Shown piece by piece: positions 31,712 through 38,953 of a DNA stretch of 40,524 nt. Made by a program: the position numbers and the translations under genes. Source of the stretch: JAWLHA01 sp041690535 (GTDB taxonomy: Bacteria > Pseudomonadota > Gammaproteobacteria > Thiohalomonadales > Thiohalomonadaceae); contig JAWLHA010000044.1 in the NCBI GenBank assembly GCA_041690535.1, positions 1 through 40,524 of the forward strand, read 5' to 3'. The notes under the pieces were generated by a model. It did no database searches, was not told the origin of the DNA, and was given only the letters and a program-made list of their open reading frames with translations. Every line of letters begins with the position of its first letter. Position 1 is the first letter of the stretch.

Positions 31712-32341
31712 CTAGGGAGAGTGGGGTTTGATCTTCCGCCACCAGGTGGTCCGCTTTCCGGGCAGATAGGGCTTGTCCAGATGCTTGGCCATGACCCCTT
31801 CGAGGCCGGCGGCGCACACCGCCTTGAAAAGGGCAAGGCCGCTCCCGACGAAGCAGTCGGTGATGATCACCCCCGGGTAGTCAAGATCGCGCACCAGCAC
31901 CTCGGCGATGGGGCGACGAGCCCGGTAGGGGCTGTCCATCATCAGGTCGCCGCTTGCGTAGAGGCAGTCGAAGGCAATGAAAATGGCGGGCCGGTGTCGG
32001 GCGAGATCCCGGATGGCCAGCGACCGGCGTATGGCGAGGCGTTGCCGCACCGCCGCAAGGGACGGCCGACCCCCCTCCAGCACCACCAGTTCACCGTCCA
32101 GCACGGTGCTGTCCGGTAGTTCCGCAAGCCCCTCGAGTTCGGGGAACTTTCCCCCGATCCAGTGCCCCCCGCGACTTTGGAGTTCGACCCGTCCCCCTTT
32201 GGCAAAGGCCAGGCAGCGGATACCGTCCCACTTTAGTTCGTAGGCCCAATCGGGCGAATCGAAGGGCTCCGCTCTCTGCGCAAGCATCGGAGCAATAGTC
32301 TGTTGGGGTGAGGGTCTGGAATCGAGGGCTGACCGTCGCAT
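31712..32341 (-). CDS. Minimal ATP-dependent DNA ligase adenylation domain
   Basis: The 209-residue protein consists of the adenylation domain alone: motif I KWDGIR with Lys37, motif III VLDGELVVLEG, motif IV FIAFDCLYA and motif V region LEGVMAKHLDKPYLPGKR...WWRKIKP. No OB-fold follows; the protein ends nine residues after motif V. It closely resembles the protein at 12063-12689 but keeps the KxDG and K-x-K signatures, so this copy should at least bind AMP. LigD-type ligase domains normally run about 300 residues. It might act with a separate OB-fold partner, or adenylate another substrate; no Ku or LigD polymerase gene is nearby. Confidence 0.82.
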   Translation of the reverse strand: MRRSALDSRPSPQQTIAPMLAQRAEPFDSPDWAYELKWDGIRCLAFAKGGRVELQSRGGHWIGGKFPELEGLAELPDSTVLDGELVVLEGGRPSLAAVRQRLAIRRSLAIRDLARHRPAIFIAFDCLYASGDLMMDSPYRARRPIAEVLVRDLDYPGVIITDCFVGSGLALFKAVCAAGLEGVMAKHLDKPYLPGKRTTWWRKIKPHSP

Positions 32342-32723
32342 GCCTGTTTGGACAACGTCGGGGCTACCATTGCTTACTCACCGCCACAAAGTGGTACTCA
32401 CAACGACAAGCCACTCAGTGCACCCCGGCTGGCTGGGAGTCGCGGAACCGGTGCGCCCCTGTTGCGTGCCCGGGGGGCTGCCTTCGCTGAAGCCGTGTGG
32501 TTGCCTCCTTTGGCTTCGGAGGGTTCTACAGGACTCTGTTGATTCGCTCCCCCCACGCTGATGGTGGATCAGGAGCATTTGACGCGCATTTGCGGTGAGC
32601 TACATTCCCACGAGAGCTTTGGCAGCCGTGCTCCACAGCAAGATCGGGTGGATCACTTCACGCCGCAGTGAAGCCGAGCGGGTAGTCCGTGTACCCGTGT
32701 TCTCGCTGGGAAAGAGGTGAAAG
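32342..32723. other. Intergenic stretch without recognised gene
   Basis: About 380 bp between the ligase-like gene and the immunity-like gene. Several short overlapping open frames exist on the plus strand but none resembles a known protein. A purine-rich gaaagaggtgaaagg just before 32724 supplies the ribosome-binding site of the next gene. I see no terminator or clear promoter. Confidence 0.4.
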
Positions 32724-33182
32724 GTGCAACAAGGGTGGCTGGCAGTGGTGATTTTATCTGGGGGCGTCATAACCTCACTAGGGCTCGCTGATGAAAGGCC
32801 TCCTTATGTGATCTCGGACGGGCACTCCCTTCGGGCCATCTGTGACGGAGCCATTCAATGGATTGAATCGGAAGGAACGATGGAACTGCCCTTCGCCTCC
32901 GAACGATACGCATCGTGCGTGTCCTTTGTGGAGGGTGCCCGCTACGGGTATCACTTCGGGGTGAGCGTGGGGGCCACACGGGCCAACCCCGAAATCGAGA
33001 AGGAACAGCTGATGCGCCATCTGCAGTCAGCCGGCTACTGCCTGCCGCAGAATGTGACCAATCTCCAGATCCTAAAAATGGTGATCGCCTGGCTGGACGA
33101 CCATCCGCAAGCATTGATCAGACCGGCAGGCTATCTGGTGGCTCCCGCCCTGAACAACACCTTCCCCTGCCCCTCCGACTAG
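32724..33182 (+). CDS. Rap1a/Tai-family immunity-like secreted protein
   Basis: The 152-residue protein has a signal peptide (about residues 1-22) and four cysteines (Cys40, 65, 106, 149) placed as two likely disulfides. The C-terminal pattern YCLPQNVTNLQILKMVIAWLDDHP...PAGYLVAPALNNTFPC is that of Rap1a/Tai proteins, periplasmic antidotes to type VI secretion amidase effectors of the Tae4/Ssp class. No effector or type VI gene is nearby, so it may be an orphan immunity gene or a housekeeping relative. A gaggtgaaagg site lies before the ATG. Confidence 0.8.
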   Translation: MQQGWLAVVILSGGVITSLGLADERPPYVISDGHSLRAICDGAIQWIESEGTMELPFASERYASCVSFVEGARYGYHFGVSVGATRANPEIEKEQLMRHLQSAGYCLPQNVTNLQILKMVIAWLDDHPQALIRPAGYLVAPALNNTFPCPSD

Positions 33183-33554
33183 CCCACATTTCTCACCAGC
33201 GACCGTCGCGAGGGGGCCGATGGGCCGATAGATTTCAGCCCCACGGAGGTTTTTCTGCGGCACTTCCCTGTGCCTCCCCCCTTCAGGGCGGCCTTCGGCC
33301 ATGCACATCGGCTCTCCTGCCGCGTGAGGCGACGAAGGCATTCACAAGCGCAGTGCACCCACCGGGGTTAGCCGCGATTGGTGGATGCGCTGCGCTTATG
33401 CACCCTACGCTGCCCTCGTCATTTGCGGGGCGCTCTGGATGCGATTGACCACTGGTCCGTTCAACTGTTCAGTGCTCCAGCCATGACCAGACTGCCGAAA
33501 ATCTCACTGCGTCCCTGCGTCAGCCCCCTTCCGGGCCCCAACCAAAATCCACCC
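33183..33554. repeat. Palindromic dispersed repeat, copy 3, in otherwise empty intergenic DNA
   Basis: Within this 370-bp gap, aagcgcagtgcacccacc (33345-33362) and ggtggatgcgctgcgctt (33380-33397) form an imperfect inverted repeat. The right arm runs into atgcaccctacgc, matching the copy at 1-56. The rest of the gap shows no recognisable gene. The repeat lies between convergent genes (the immunity-like gene and yihY), a typical site for such elements. Confidence 0.6.
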
Positions 33555-34565
33555 CTACTTTCGTTTTCTCCGGCCTTTCTCCCGTAAGCTCACCACGGTC
33601 TCGTCGGCAACCCGCGCGCCACGCCGGCCCATGGGTTGCGGTTGTCCAACTGTGGTGTCGCGTGCGGTTTGCCGCTCCATCTCACTGTTGAACTCCGCAC
33701 CGATCAAGATCACGTAGGCCGACAGAGAGAGCCAAAGCATCAAAATGACCACCGCCCCGAGTGCCCCGTAGGTCGCGTCGTAATTCCCGAAATTGTTGAC
33801 GTACCAGGCAAACAGCCCCGAGATGATCAGCCAAAGTACGGTGGCGACCACCGACCCGTAGCTCACCCATCGCCAGCGCGGCTTGTCGCGGCTGGGAGCG
33901 TAACGATAGAACACCGACAAGCCGACGGCGAAGGCCACGGCCAGAAGTGGCCAGCGCAACAGGTTGATGAGGGTCTGGACCGGTTCCGGCAGCCCGAGGG
34001 CACCCACCAGAGGCGGCACCGCCACCATCAGGAAAAGGGTGACAATCACGGCAACGATGACCCCGAGGGTCAAAAGGAGCGCAGTTGCGTTGAACTTGAT
34101 GAAACCCCGTTTCTCCTCCTCCTCATAGGCAATGTTGAGGGCGGTCATCAGCCCCTTGGTGCCCTTGGTTGCGCTCCAGAGGGTCACCAGCAACCCCGCG
34201 ATTGCCCCAAAGCCCAGGGCTGACCCCGAGGTCTGGACAATCCCCTGAAGCTGCTGCTGGATGAGCTGCGCGGCCTCTTGCGGGAGCATTCCCGAGACCG
34301 CGTTCACCATGTTCTCCACATCGGCAGGGTTGGCCACCAACCCCCAGAGGGAGACCATCGCCGCCAACGCCGGAAAGATGGCCAGGAAGGCGTAGAAGGC
34401 CACCCCAGAGGAGATCATGGAGAGATTGTCCTTGCTGTTTTGCTCCTTGACCCGTTTGATGATGTCCCGCCACGCGGGCCTCGGGAGTTGGGAGGGCCTT
34501 TCGGCCTCCCGCCCCGCGGCCTCGGTGGTCGGCTCCCTCTGCTCCCAGTCGGACGGCTGCCTCAT
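33555..34565 (-). CDS. YihY/BrkB-family inner-membrane protein
   Basis: The 336-residue protein has a charged N-terminus, the family signature SMISSGVAFYAFLAIFPALAAMVSLWGL (about residues 48-78), ALGFGAIAGLLVTLWSATKGTKGLMTALNIAY, and about six membrane helices, ending in a basic tail. The YihY (BrkB, formerly called ribonuclease BN by mistake) family is of unresolved function; transport or envelope roles are proposed. It is the last gene of a four-gene minus-strand operon, overlapping the DUF3618 gene by four bases. Confidence 0.92.
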   Translation of the reverse strand: MRQPSDWEQREPTTEAAGREAERPSQLPRPAWRDIIKRVKEQNSKDNLSMISSGVAFYAFLAIFPALAAMVSLWGLVANPADVENMVNAVSGMLPQEAAQLIQQQLQGIVQTSGSALGFGAIAGLLVTLWSATKGTKGLMTALNIAYEEEEKRGFIKFNATALLLTLGVIVAVIVTLFLMVAVPPLVGALGLPEPVQTLINLLRWPLLAVAFAVGLSVFYRYAPSRDKPRWRWVSYGSVVATVLWLIISGLFAWYVNNFGNYDATYGALGAVVILMLWLSLSAYVILIGAEFNSEMERQTARDTTVGQPQPMGRRGARVADETVVSLREKGRRKRK

Positions 34566-35440
34566 GGGGCCGAACCTCCTCCTGACGGCGGTTCGGATCC
34601 GCCACTGTGGTGGACTTCGCTACGCGCCTTCTCGACCGCCGCGTGCCCCGCGGTCTCGGCCACCCGCGCGGCCTCCTCCACTTGGGCCCTGCCCTCGGCA
34701 CGGGCCTTTTCGAGCAGCTCGTCGCGCTTGCGCCCCATCAGCTCATCCTCCCGCCGCGTGGAGGGGAAGAGCGCACCGGCCAGGGCGCCGAGGGCGATGC
34801 CGAGCCCGGCCAGGACCATGGGCTGATTCTGCAGCGTGTCCTGGAACGAACTCTTGACGCGGTAACCCGTATCGCGCACGCCCGCTCGGGCCTTGCTCAG
34901 ACGCTCTTGGGCACCGGAGACGGCCGAACCGCCTCCCTCACGTACCTCGGCCCCCTTCTCGGCCCCGGTGTGATAGGCGCCCTGCAACCGCTCTTTGCCG
35001 TGCTCGACGGACTCGCGCATCCGTTCACTGCCATGTCTTACCGATTCACGCACCCGTTCACTGCGGTGCCTCATGGACTCGCGCGCACCGCGCGCCTTCT
35101 CCTTGAGGACATCGGTGCTGAGATTGCTGCTGTAGTGCGGCCCTTCGCGACCGGACATCATCAGCCAGGCCAAGGACACCCCCAGCAGCGTGAGGGGCAG
35201 GGGGTTGTTCTTGACCGTGGTCCCGAGGTTACGACCATATTCACTCCCGGTCCCGCTTCGCCACCAGTCGATGGCCTGATTCAGCAAGGCGCCGGGGGTA
35301 ACCCTGTCGAGCAGGGCCTCGATGGTGTAATCCATCTCGGCCCGGGTCTGCTCAAGGTCCGCTTCCACCTCTTCGGGACGCTTCCGGCCATCGAACTTGC
35401 GCTTCACCTCTTCCGTGTGCCGAGCGTTCTGCTCTTTCAT
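34562..35440 (-). CDS. DUF3618-domain membrane protein
   Basis: The 292-residue protein begins with a charged stretch and the DUF3618 segment RPEEVEADLEQTRAEMDYTIEALLDRVTPGALL (about residues 21-53). A membrane helix follows (PLPLTLLGVSLAWLMM), then a long charged region with repeated RHxSERxRESV units (about 118-160). A second glycine-rich membrane segment (MVLAGLGIALGALAGALFP) and a Glu/Ala/Arg helical tail complete it. It overlaps both neighbours by four bases, so YihY, DUF3618 and holin-like proteins are made together and probably form a membrane complex. The precise role is unknown. Confidence 0.82.
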   Translation of the reverse strand: MKEQNARHTEEVKRKFDGRKRPEEVEADLEQTRAEMDYTIEALLDRVTPGALLNQAIDWWRSGTGSEYGRNLGTTVKNNPLPLTLLGVSLAWLMMSGREGPHYSSNLSTDVLKEKARGARESMRHRSERVRESVRHGSERMRESVEHGKERLQGAYHTGAEKGAEVREGGGSAVSGAQERLSKARAGVRDTGYRVKSSFQDTLQNQPMVLAGLGIALGALAGALFPSTRREDELMGRKRDELLEKARAEGRAQVEEAARVAETAGHAAVEKARSEVHHSGGSEPPSGGGSAP

Positions 35441-35832
35441 CGCCAGTGCCCTCCCAAGGTCTCGCTATCCCGCCGTATGGAGTGAGCGGTGCGGTCGGGG
35501 CTCAAATTGCTTGCCTTCAGCTTCTTGCGCCCGTTGCGCATCACGGCCCAGCCGATGAGGACCGAAAGCAGACCGATGATGAGCGGCGCGACCCAGGGTT
35601 GTGTGGTCCAGGGCGACAGGAGGTCCTGCAGGACCACCACCGCGGCATAGAGCAGCACCAGGAAACCGGCGTAGATGAGCACTCCGCCGACGGTCATCGA
35701 CTCCACACCGCTGTTGACCTGGGAGACCTTCTCTGAAACCTCGGCTCTGGCCAGGGCGATCTCGCCCCTGACCAGATCACGCGCCTCACGGCCCAGGTCC
35801 GAGATCAGTTCACCAAACGACTTTCCGTTCAT
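35437..35832 (-). CDS. Phage-holin-family membrane protein (Actinobacteria_Holin type)
   Basis: The 131-residue protein has an N-terminal amphipathic helix (FGELISDLGREARDLVRGEIALARAEVSEKV), then two membrane helices (GVLIYAGFLVLLYAAVVVL and VAPLIIGLLSVLIGWAVM). This is the superfamily III holin/Actinobacteria_Holin arrangement, widespread as a non-phage chromosomal gene beside DUF3618 proteins. It overlaps the DUF3618 gene by four bases. There are no phage genes around, so lysis is not implied; envelope stress or membrane organisation is more likely. Confidence 0.85.
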   Translation of the reverse strand: MNGKSFGELISDLGREARDLVRGEIALARAEVSEKVSQVNSGVESMTVGGVLIYAGFLVLLYAAVVVLQDLLSPWTTQPWVAPLIIGLLSVLIGWAVMRNGRKKLKASNLSPDRTAHSIRRDSETLGGHWR

Positions 35833-35856
35833 GGCTGTCTCTCCTTTGGCTGAGTG

Positions 35857-36258
35857 TCAGTGGAGGCTCTCTGGAGGCTCGGGAGGGTATTCCGCCCTGG
35901 GGCCACTGCTGCGCAGGAAGCGTGTGGCGACGAATCCCACGGCAATGACTCCCGCCATAAAGATGACCGGGTTCTCCCGGGCATAATCTTGCACGTCCCG
36001 GTACAATTGCCCGGCATCTTTCTCCCGGATCCGATCGGAAAACTTGTCGAGTCCACGGCCAACGAGGTGGGTGTACTCGGCGGCGGTGGATTCGCCGTCA
36101 CTGTTGAACTGATCGGCCACCCGATGCAGAGAGCCGGCGATACGGCTGATCGAGGAGGCCATGGAGCTACGCTGTTGTTCCACGGCGGACCAGCCTTTTC
36201 GCCGCAACTCTTCCCCGGCTTCCGTAGCGTCGGCTTTCACTTTTTCCATCTCTTCCAT
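35857..36258 (-). CDS. Small membrane-anchored stress-type protein
   Basis: The 133-residue protein starts with an acidic/basic helix, has an amphipathic central region (SSISRIAGSLHRVADQFNSDGESTAAEYTHLVGRGLDKFSDRI) and one C-terminal membrane helix (PVIFMAGVIAVGFVATRFL). It resembles proteins annotated as nutrient-deprivation-induced that precede holin/DUF3618 genes. It is the first gene of the operon, with a strong ggaggag site before the ATG. Function unknown; it may tether or gate the membrane complex encoded downstream. Confidence 0.7.
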   Translation of the reverse strand: MEEMEKVKADATEAGEELRRKGWSAVEQQRSSMASSISRIAGSLHRVADQFNSDGESTAAEYTHLVGRGLDKFSDRIREKDAGQLYRDVQDYARENPVIFMAGVIAVGFVATRFLRSSGPRAEYPPEPPESLH

Positions 36259-36894
36259 CGTTCGCTCCTCCCTGTTCGTGACGACAACGAACCTTGTGGT
36301 CCGCGGAGCTTGCCATTACACCGTGCCGCAGGGAAACTGCACACTTCCCTTGCCCCATTATTGGCGTGTTCTGTTGCGCCCCTTCGACGGACGCACAGCA
36401 GACCTTCGAACCAGTGGTTTGTGCCCGGCCACCTCCCAATCGGTGCCGGCCAGGGCAAGTCGCAGCAATCGGCAGCGGGGATTGGAGTGGTGCGAAGCCG
36501 GCGACCCACGCAGTCGGTGCTCCCTGGCGTGGGCTCCCGCGCCGACTGCTGATCGGGGCGCTTCCGTGATCGGGCGAGAGGCTCCCTGGCATCGCTCTCC
36601 TCCGCGTTGCGGTGAGTATCGAATGGCCTTTCAGAAGAAATAGCACGGGCCGGACAAACGTCTATGGGTCAGCGAACGTCGCGACAAAAGCGAACCAGGG
36701 GCGGCTCTGCGCCGGATTGGTATTCCGAATAGGGGCTTCGGTGCGTGATCGGAAGAGTGGCTTCGGGCCCGCCAGCGGCATTGACTACAGGTGCATCGAT
36801 GGGCGTTCACCAAACGCCCATCGCAAGCGCACCGGACAGTGACACAAATCGGGATGCAGCAGGTGTGCTCACGCTCACCGGGCTGCAGCGGGTC
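36259..36894. other. Intergenic stretch without recognised gene
   Basis: About 635 bp, upstream of the holin operon and downstream of the acidic-protein gene. Open frames on both strands overlap each other and show no recognisable domain or ribosome-binding site. The only clear structure is the hairpin at 36797-36823. The promoter of the holin operon should lie near 36270-36350, but I cannot pick it out. Confidence 0.4.
36797..36823. terminator. Strong hairpin after the acidic-protein gene
   Basis: cgatgggcgtt (36797-36807), loop cacca, aacgcccatcg (36813-36823): a perfect 11-bp stem about 70 bp past the end of the minus-strand gene 36895-37293. No T run follows on either strand, so it may mark a 3' end or be a small palindromic repeat. 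Confidence 0.5.
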
Positions 36895-37293
36895 TCAAGA
36901 CTGGCAGAGTGGCCGGTTATCGGGGTGCTCGACCTGTTCGGCAATGGACTGTACGGTATCCCGCAGCTCCTCAAGGCTCAATGCCGTAAGCATGCGGGCG
37001 ACCAGATCCGGGTCGAGCCGAATCATGCAGCGGCTGCCATCGGCCAGCTGCACCTGAACGCCGGCGGCATTCTTTTCCAGCCCATCTTCCGTCCCCTCCA
37101 GAAGGGTCGCGTTTTCCTGGAGCAGCACTTCGTACTGATGGTCGATGGCATCGGAAAGATCGTCATCGAGGTCTTCCGGGATGGCAGCAACCAGCCCCCC
37201 CTCATCACTGGTTGCGCACACGACCCCACGCTCGTGGAGAAAGGAGACGAATTTGTCACGGATGCCTTCATCGAAAAAGATGTATTCGAGCAT
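36895..37293 (-). CDS. Hypothetical acidic protein downstream of the sigma-54 activator
   Basis: The 132-residue acidic soluble protein (MLEYIFFDEGIRDKFVSFLHERGV..., LDDDLSDAIDHQYEVLL, LADGSRCMIRLDPDLVARML) looks alpha/beta with a helical C-terminus. No signal peptide, membrane segment or metal motif is present, and I do not recognise the family. It lies 115 bp after the regulator gene on the same strand and has ggtgaaac before the ATG. It may belong to the sqr regulatory locus; that rests on position only. Confidence 0.6.
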   Translation of the reverse strand: MLEYIFFDEGIRDKFVSFLHERGVVCATSDEGGLVAAIPEDLDDDLSDAIDHQYEVLLQENATLLEGTEDGLEKNAAGVQVQLADGSRCMIRLDPDLVARMLTALSLEELRDTVQSIAEQVEHPDNRPLCQS

Positions 37294-37408
37294 GTTTCAC
37301 CATCGAAAGAGAGAAATTGTGGTGCAGGCGCATCACCCCCGTGATCGCCGGCATGTGGGGCGCTGAAAGGCAGACCTGTGCCGCTTCACCACTTCGGACA
37401 GCATCCGT

Positions 37409-38800
37409 TCAGTCGTTGAGCAGCACCCCTGAGCTGTCGCCCAATGAGCTGCGCAGGCGTTGCACGTAGCGGTACAGCGTGCGTTCACTGACCCCCAACT
37501 GCTCGGCGGCCCTGGCGCGATGGCCATTGTGCCGCTCCAGCGCGGCAAGCACCTCGGCATCGCTCAACCGCCCATTGTGGCGCTCCAACAGCTTGCGACT
37601 TCGTGCCGGGGAGACCGGGCGCTGGGTGTGTTCCTCCTTGCTCACCCGGGGTCCTTCGAACAGCACATGTTCCGGCCGAATCGCCTTGTCGCCCGAGCCC
37701 AGGATGGCAGCGCGCTCGATGATGTTCCTCAGCTCGCGGACGTTGCCCGGGTAGTCGTAGCTGAGCAGAACCTCAATGACCTTTGGCGAAAGCGGCAGAA
37801 GGCGCTCCCCATCCTCCAGCCGGGAGAGGAAGTACTCGCCCAGGGCCGGAATGTCGTCCGGACGCTCCCGCAGCGGGGGGATGTGCACGGGAAAAGCCGA
37901 GAGCCGGTAGTAGAGATCCTGGCGAAATTCGCCCCGCTCCACCATCCCCTGCAAGTCCCTGTTGGTCGCCGCCACCACCCGGACGTTGACGTTGATGTAG
38001 TCGGTGCCTCCCAGGCGGCGAATGGTCCCGGTCTCAAGTACCCGCAACAGCTTGGTTTGTAGCGGCAAGGGCAGTTCGGCCAGCTCGTCAATGAAGAGCG
38101 TCCCGCGGTGCGCCACCTCGAACAGCCCCTTCTTGCGGGAAATAGCCCCGGTGAACGCCCCTTTTTCGTGGCCGAAAAGCTCGCTTTCGATGAGATTCTC
38201 ACCCAGGGTGCCGCAGTCGACAATCACGAACGGCATGGCCGTGCGGTTGGAGTAGTGGTGGATGTAGTTGGCCACGCACTCTTTTCCAACCCCGCTCTCG
38301 CCAAGCAACAATACCGACGTCTGGGTAGGTGCGACCCGTTGCAGCAAGCTGGTCATTCTCAACATCGGCCCCGAACGGCCTATCAGCAGTGCATCCTGAC
38401 TGGGTTGCGGAACAGGGTAGATGTATTCACCCACATAGATGATGTTTCCGTCGCCATCGAACAGGGGGGTCGACTGAAGGTGGACGAACTCCTCCTTGCC
38501 GTCCCTGTCGTAGTGCACGTGCATGACCTGGGTGGTCTGGCCGGTGGCGAATACCTGCTCGAGGGGGCAATGCTCGCCGTGCTGGCTGCAGGGAGTGTTT
38601 ACATGGTGGGACACCTCGTAGCAAAAGCGTCCGACCACGTCATCGACGCTTAGGTAGCCATACATCGACAGGTAATTGGCGTTAGCGGAGATGATGCGGT
38701 AGTTACGATCGATGACCACGAACGGATCGGGCAGGATATTGATGATCTGCTCGCAGGACGGCTTCCCCAATGAGATTGGCATCTCTGGACTCTCCCCCAT
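37409..38800 (-). CDS. Sigma-54-dependent activator with cysteine-bearing PAS domain
   Basis: The 463-residue protein has an N-terminal PAS domain (about residues 15-130), an AAA+ sigma-54 interaction domain (Walker A GESGVGKE at 167-174, GAFTGA at 214-219, Walker B-type TLFIDE, VRVVAATNRDL) and a C-terminal Fis-type helix-turn-helix (LAALERHNGHRARAAEQLGVSERTLYRYV). The PAS domain carries Cys60, Cys71, Cys78 and two adjacent His in CYEV-SHH-x-PC-x-CPL, which could bind metal or sense thiol/redox or sulfide state. There is no receiver domain, so the signal is sensed directly. It lies just downstream of sqr, which has a sigma-54 promoter, and is the likely activator of sqr. Confidence 0.92.
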   Translation of the reverse strand: MGESPEMPISLGKPSCEQIINILPDPFVVIDRNYRIISANANYLSMYGYLSVDDVVGRFCYEVSHHVNTPCSQHGEHCPLEQVFATGQTTQVMHVHYDRDGKEEFVHLQSTPLFDGDGNIIYVGEYIYPVPQPSQDALLIGRSGPMLRMTSLLQRVAPTQTSVLLLGESGVGKECVANYIHHYSNRTAMPFVIVDCGTLGENLIESELFGHEKGAFTGAISRKKGLFEVAHRGTLFIDELAELPLPLQTKLLRVLETGTIRRLGGTDYINVNVRVVAATNRDLQGMVERGEFRQDLYYRLSAFPVHIPPLRERPDDIPALGEYFLSRLEDGERLLPLSPKVIEVLLSYDYPGNVRELRNIIERAAILGSGDKAIRPEHVLFEGPRVSKEEHTQRPVSPARSRKLLERHNGRLSDAEVLAALERHNGHRARAAEQLGVSERTLYRYVQRLRSSLGDSSGVLLND

Positions 38801-38833
38801 GTCATTGTTCTTATTGTTCTAATTTTGGTTATG

Positions 38834-38853
38834 CGTCATGATCTGGCATGACG
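38834..38853. promoter_or_regulatory. Palindrome upstream of the sigma-54 activator gene
   Basis: cgtcatg (38834-38840) and catgacg (38847-38853) are perfect inverted repeats with a 6-bp spacer, 34 bp upstream of the activator start. This is a good shape for an operator, possibly for autoregulation by the activator's own Fis-type domain. Binding is inferred. Confidence 0.45.
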
Positions 38854-38906
38854 TTCCTGACATGCTGCCACGTAGATTGCGAATTGTCAAAACAGTATGC
38901 CAGGGG

Positions 38907-38938
38907 CGGGGCGGCGGGCGACACGCCCGCCTGCCCCG
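38907..38938. terminator. GC-rich hairpin after sqr
   Basis: cggggcggcgggcg and cgcccgcctgccccg form a stem of about 14 bp with one bulge and a 3-nt loop, starting about 16 bp past the sqr stop. No T run follows, so it may stop RNA decay or partly end transcription between sqr and the activator gene. Confidence 0.55.
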
Positions 38939-38953
38939 GGTTGGGAACGAGGC

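Noticed and set aside
35437..35832. Prophage lysis gene
   Set aside because: The holin-family protein lies in a conserved-type chromosomal membrane operon with no phage structural or lysis genes around it.
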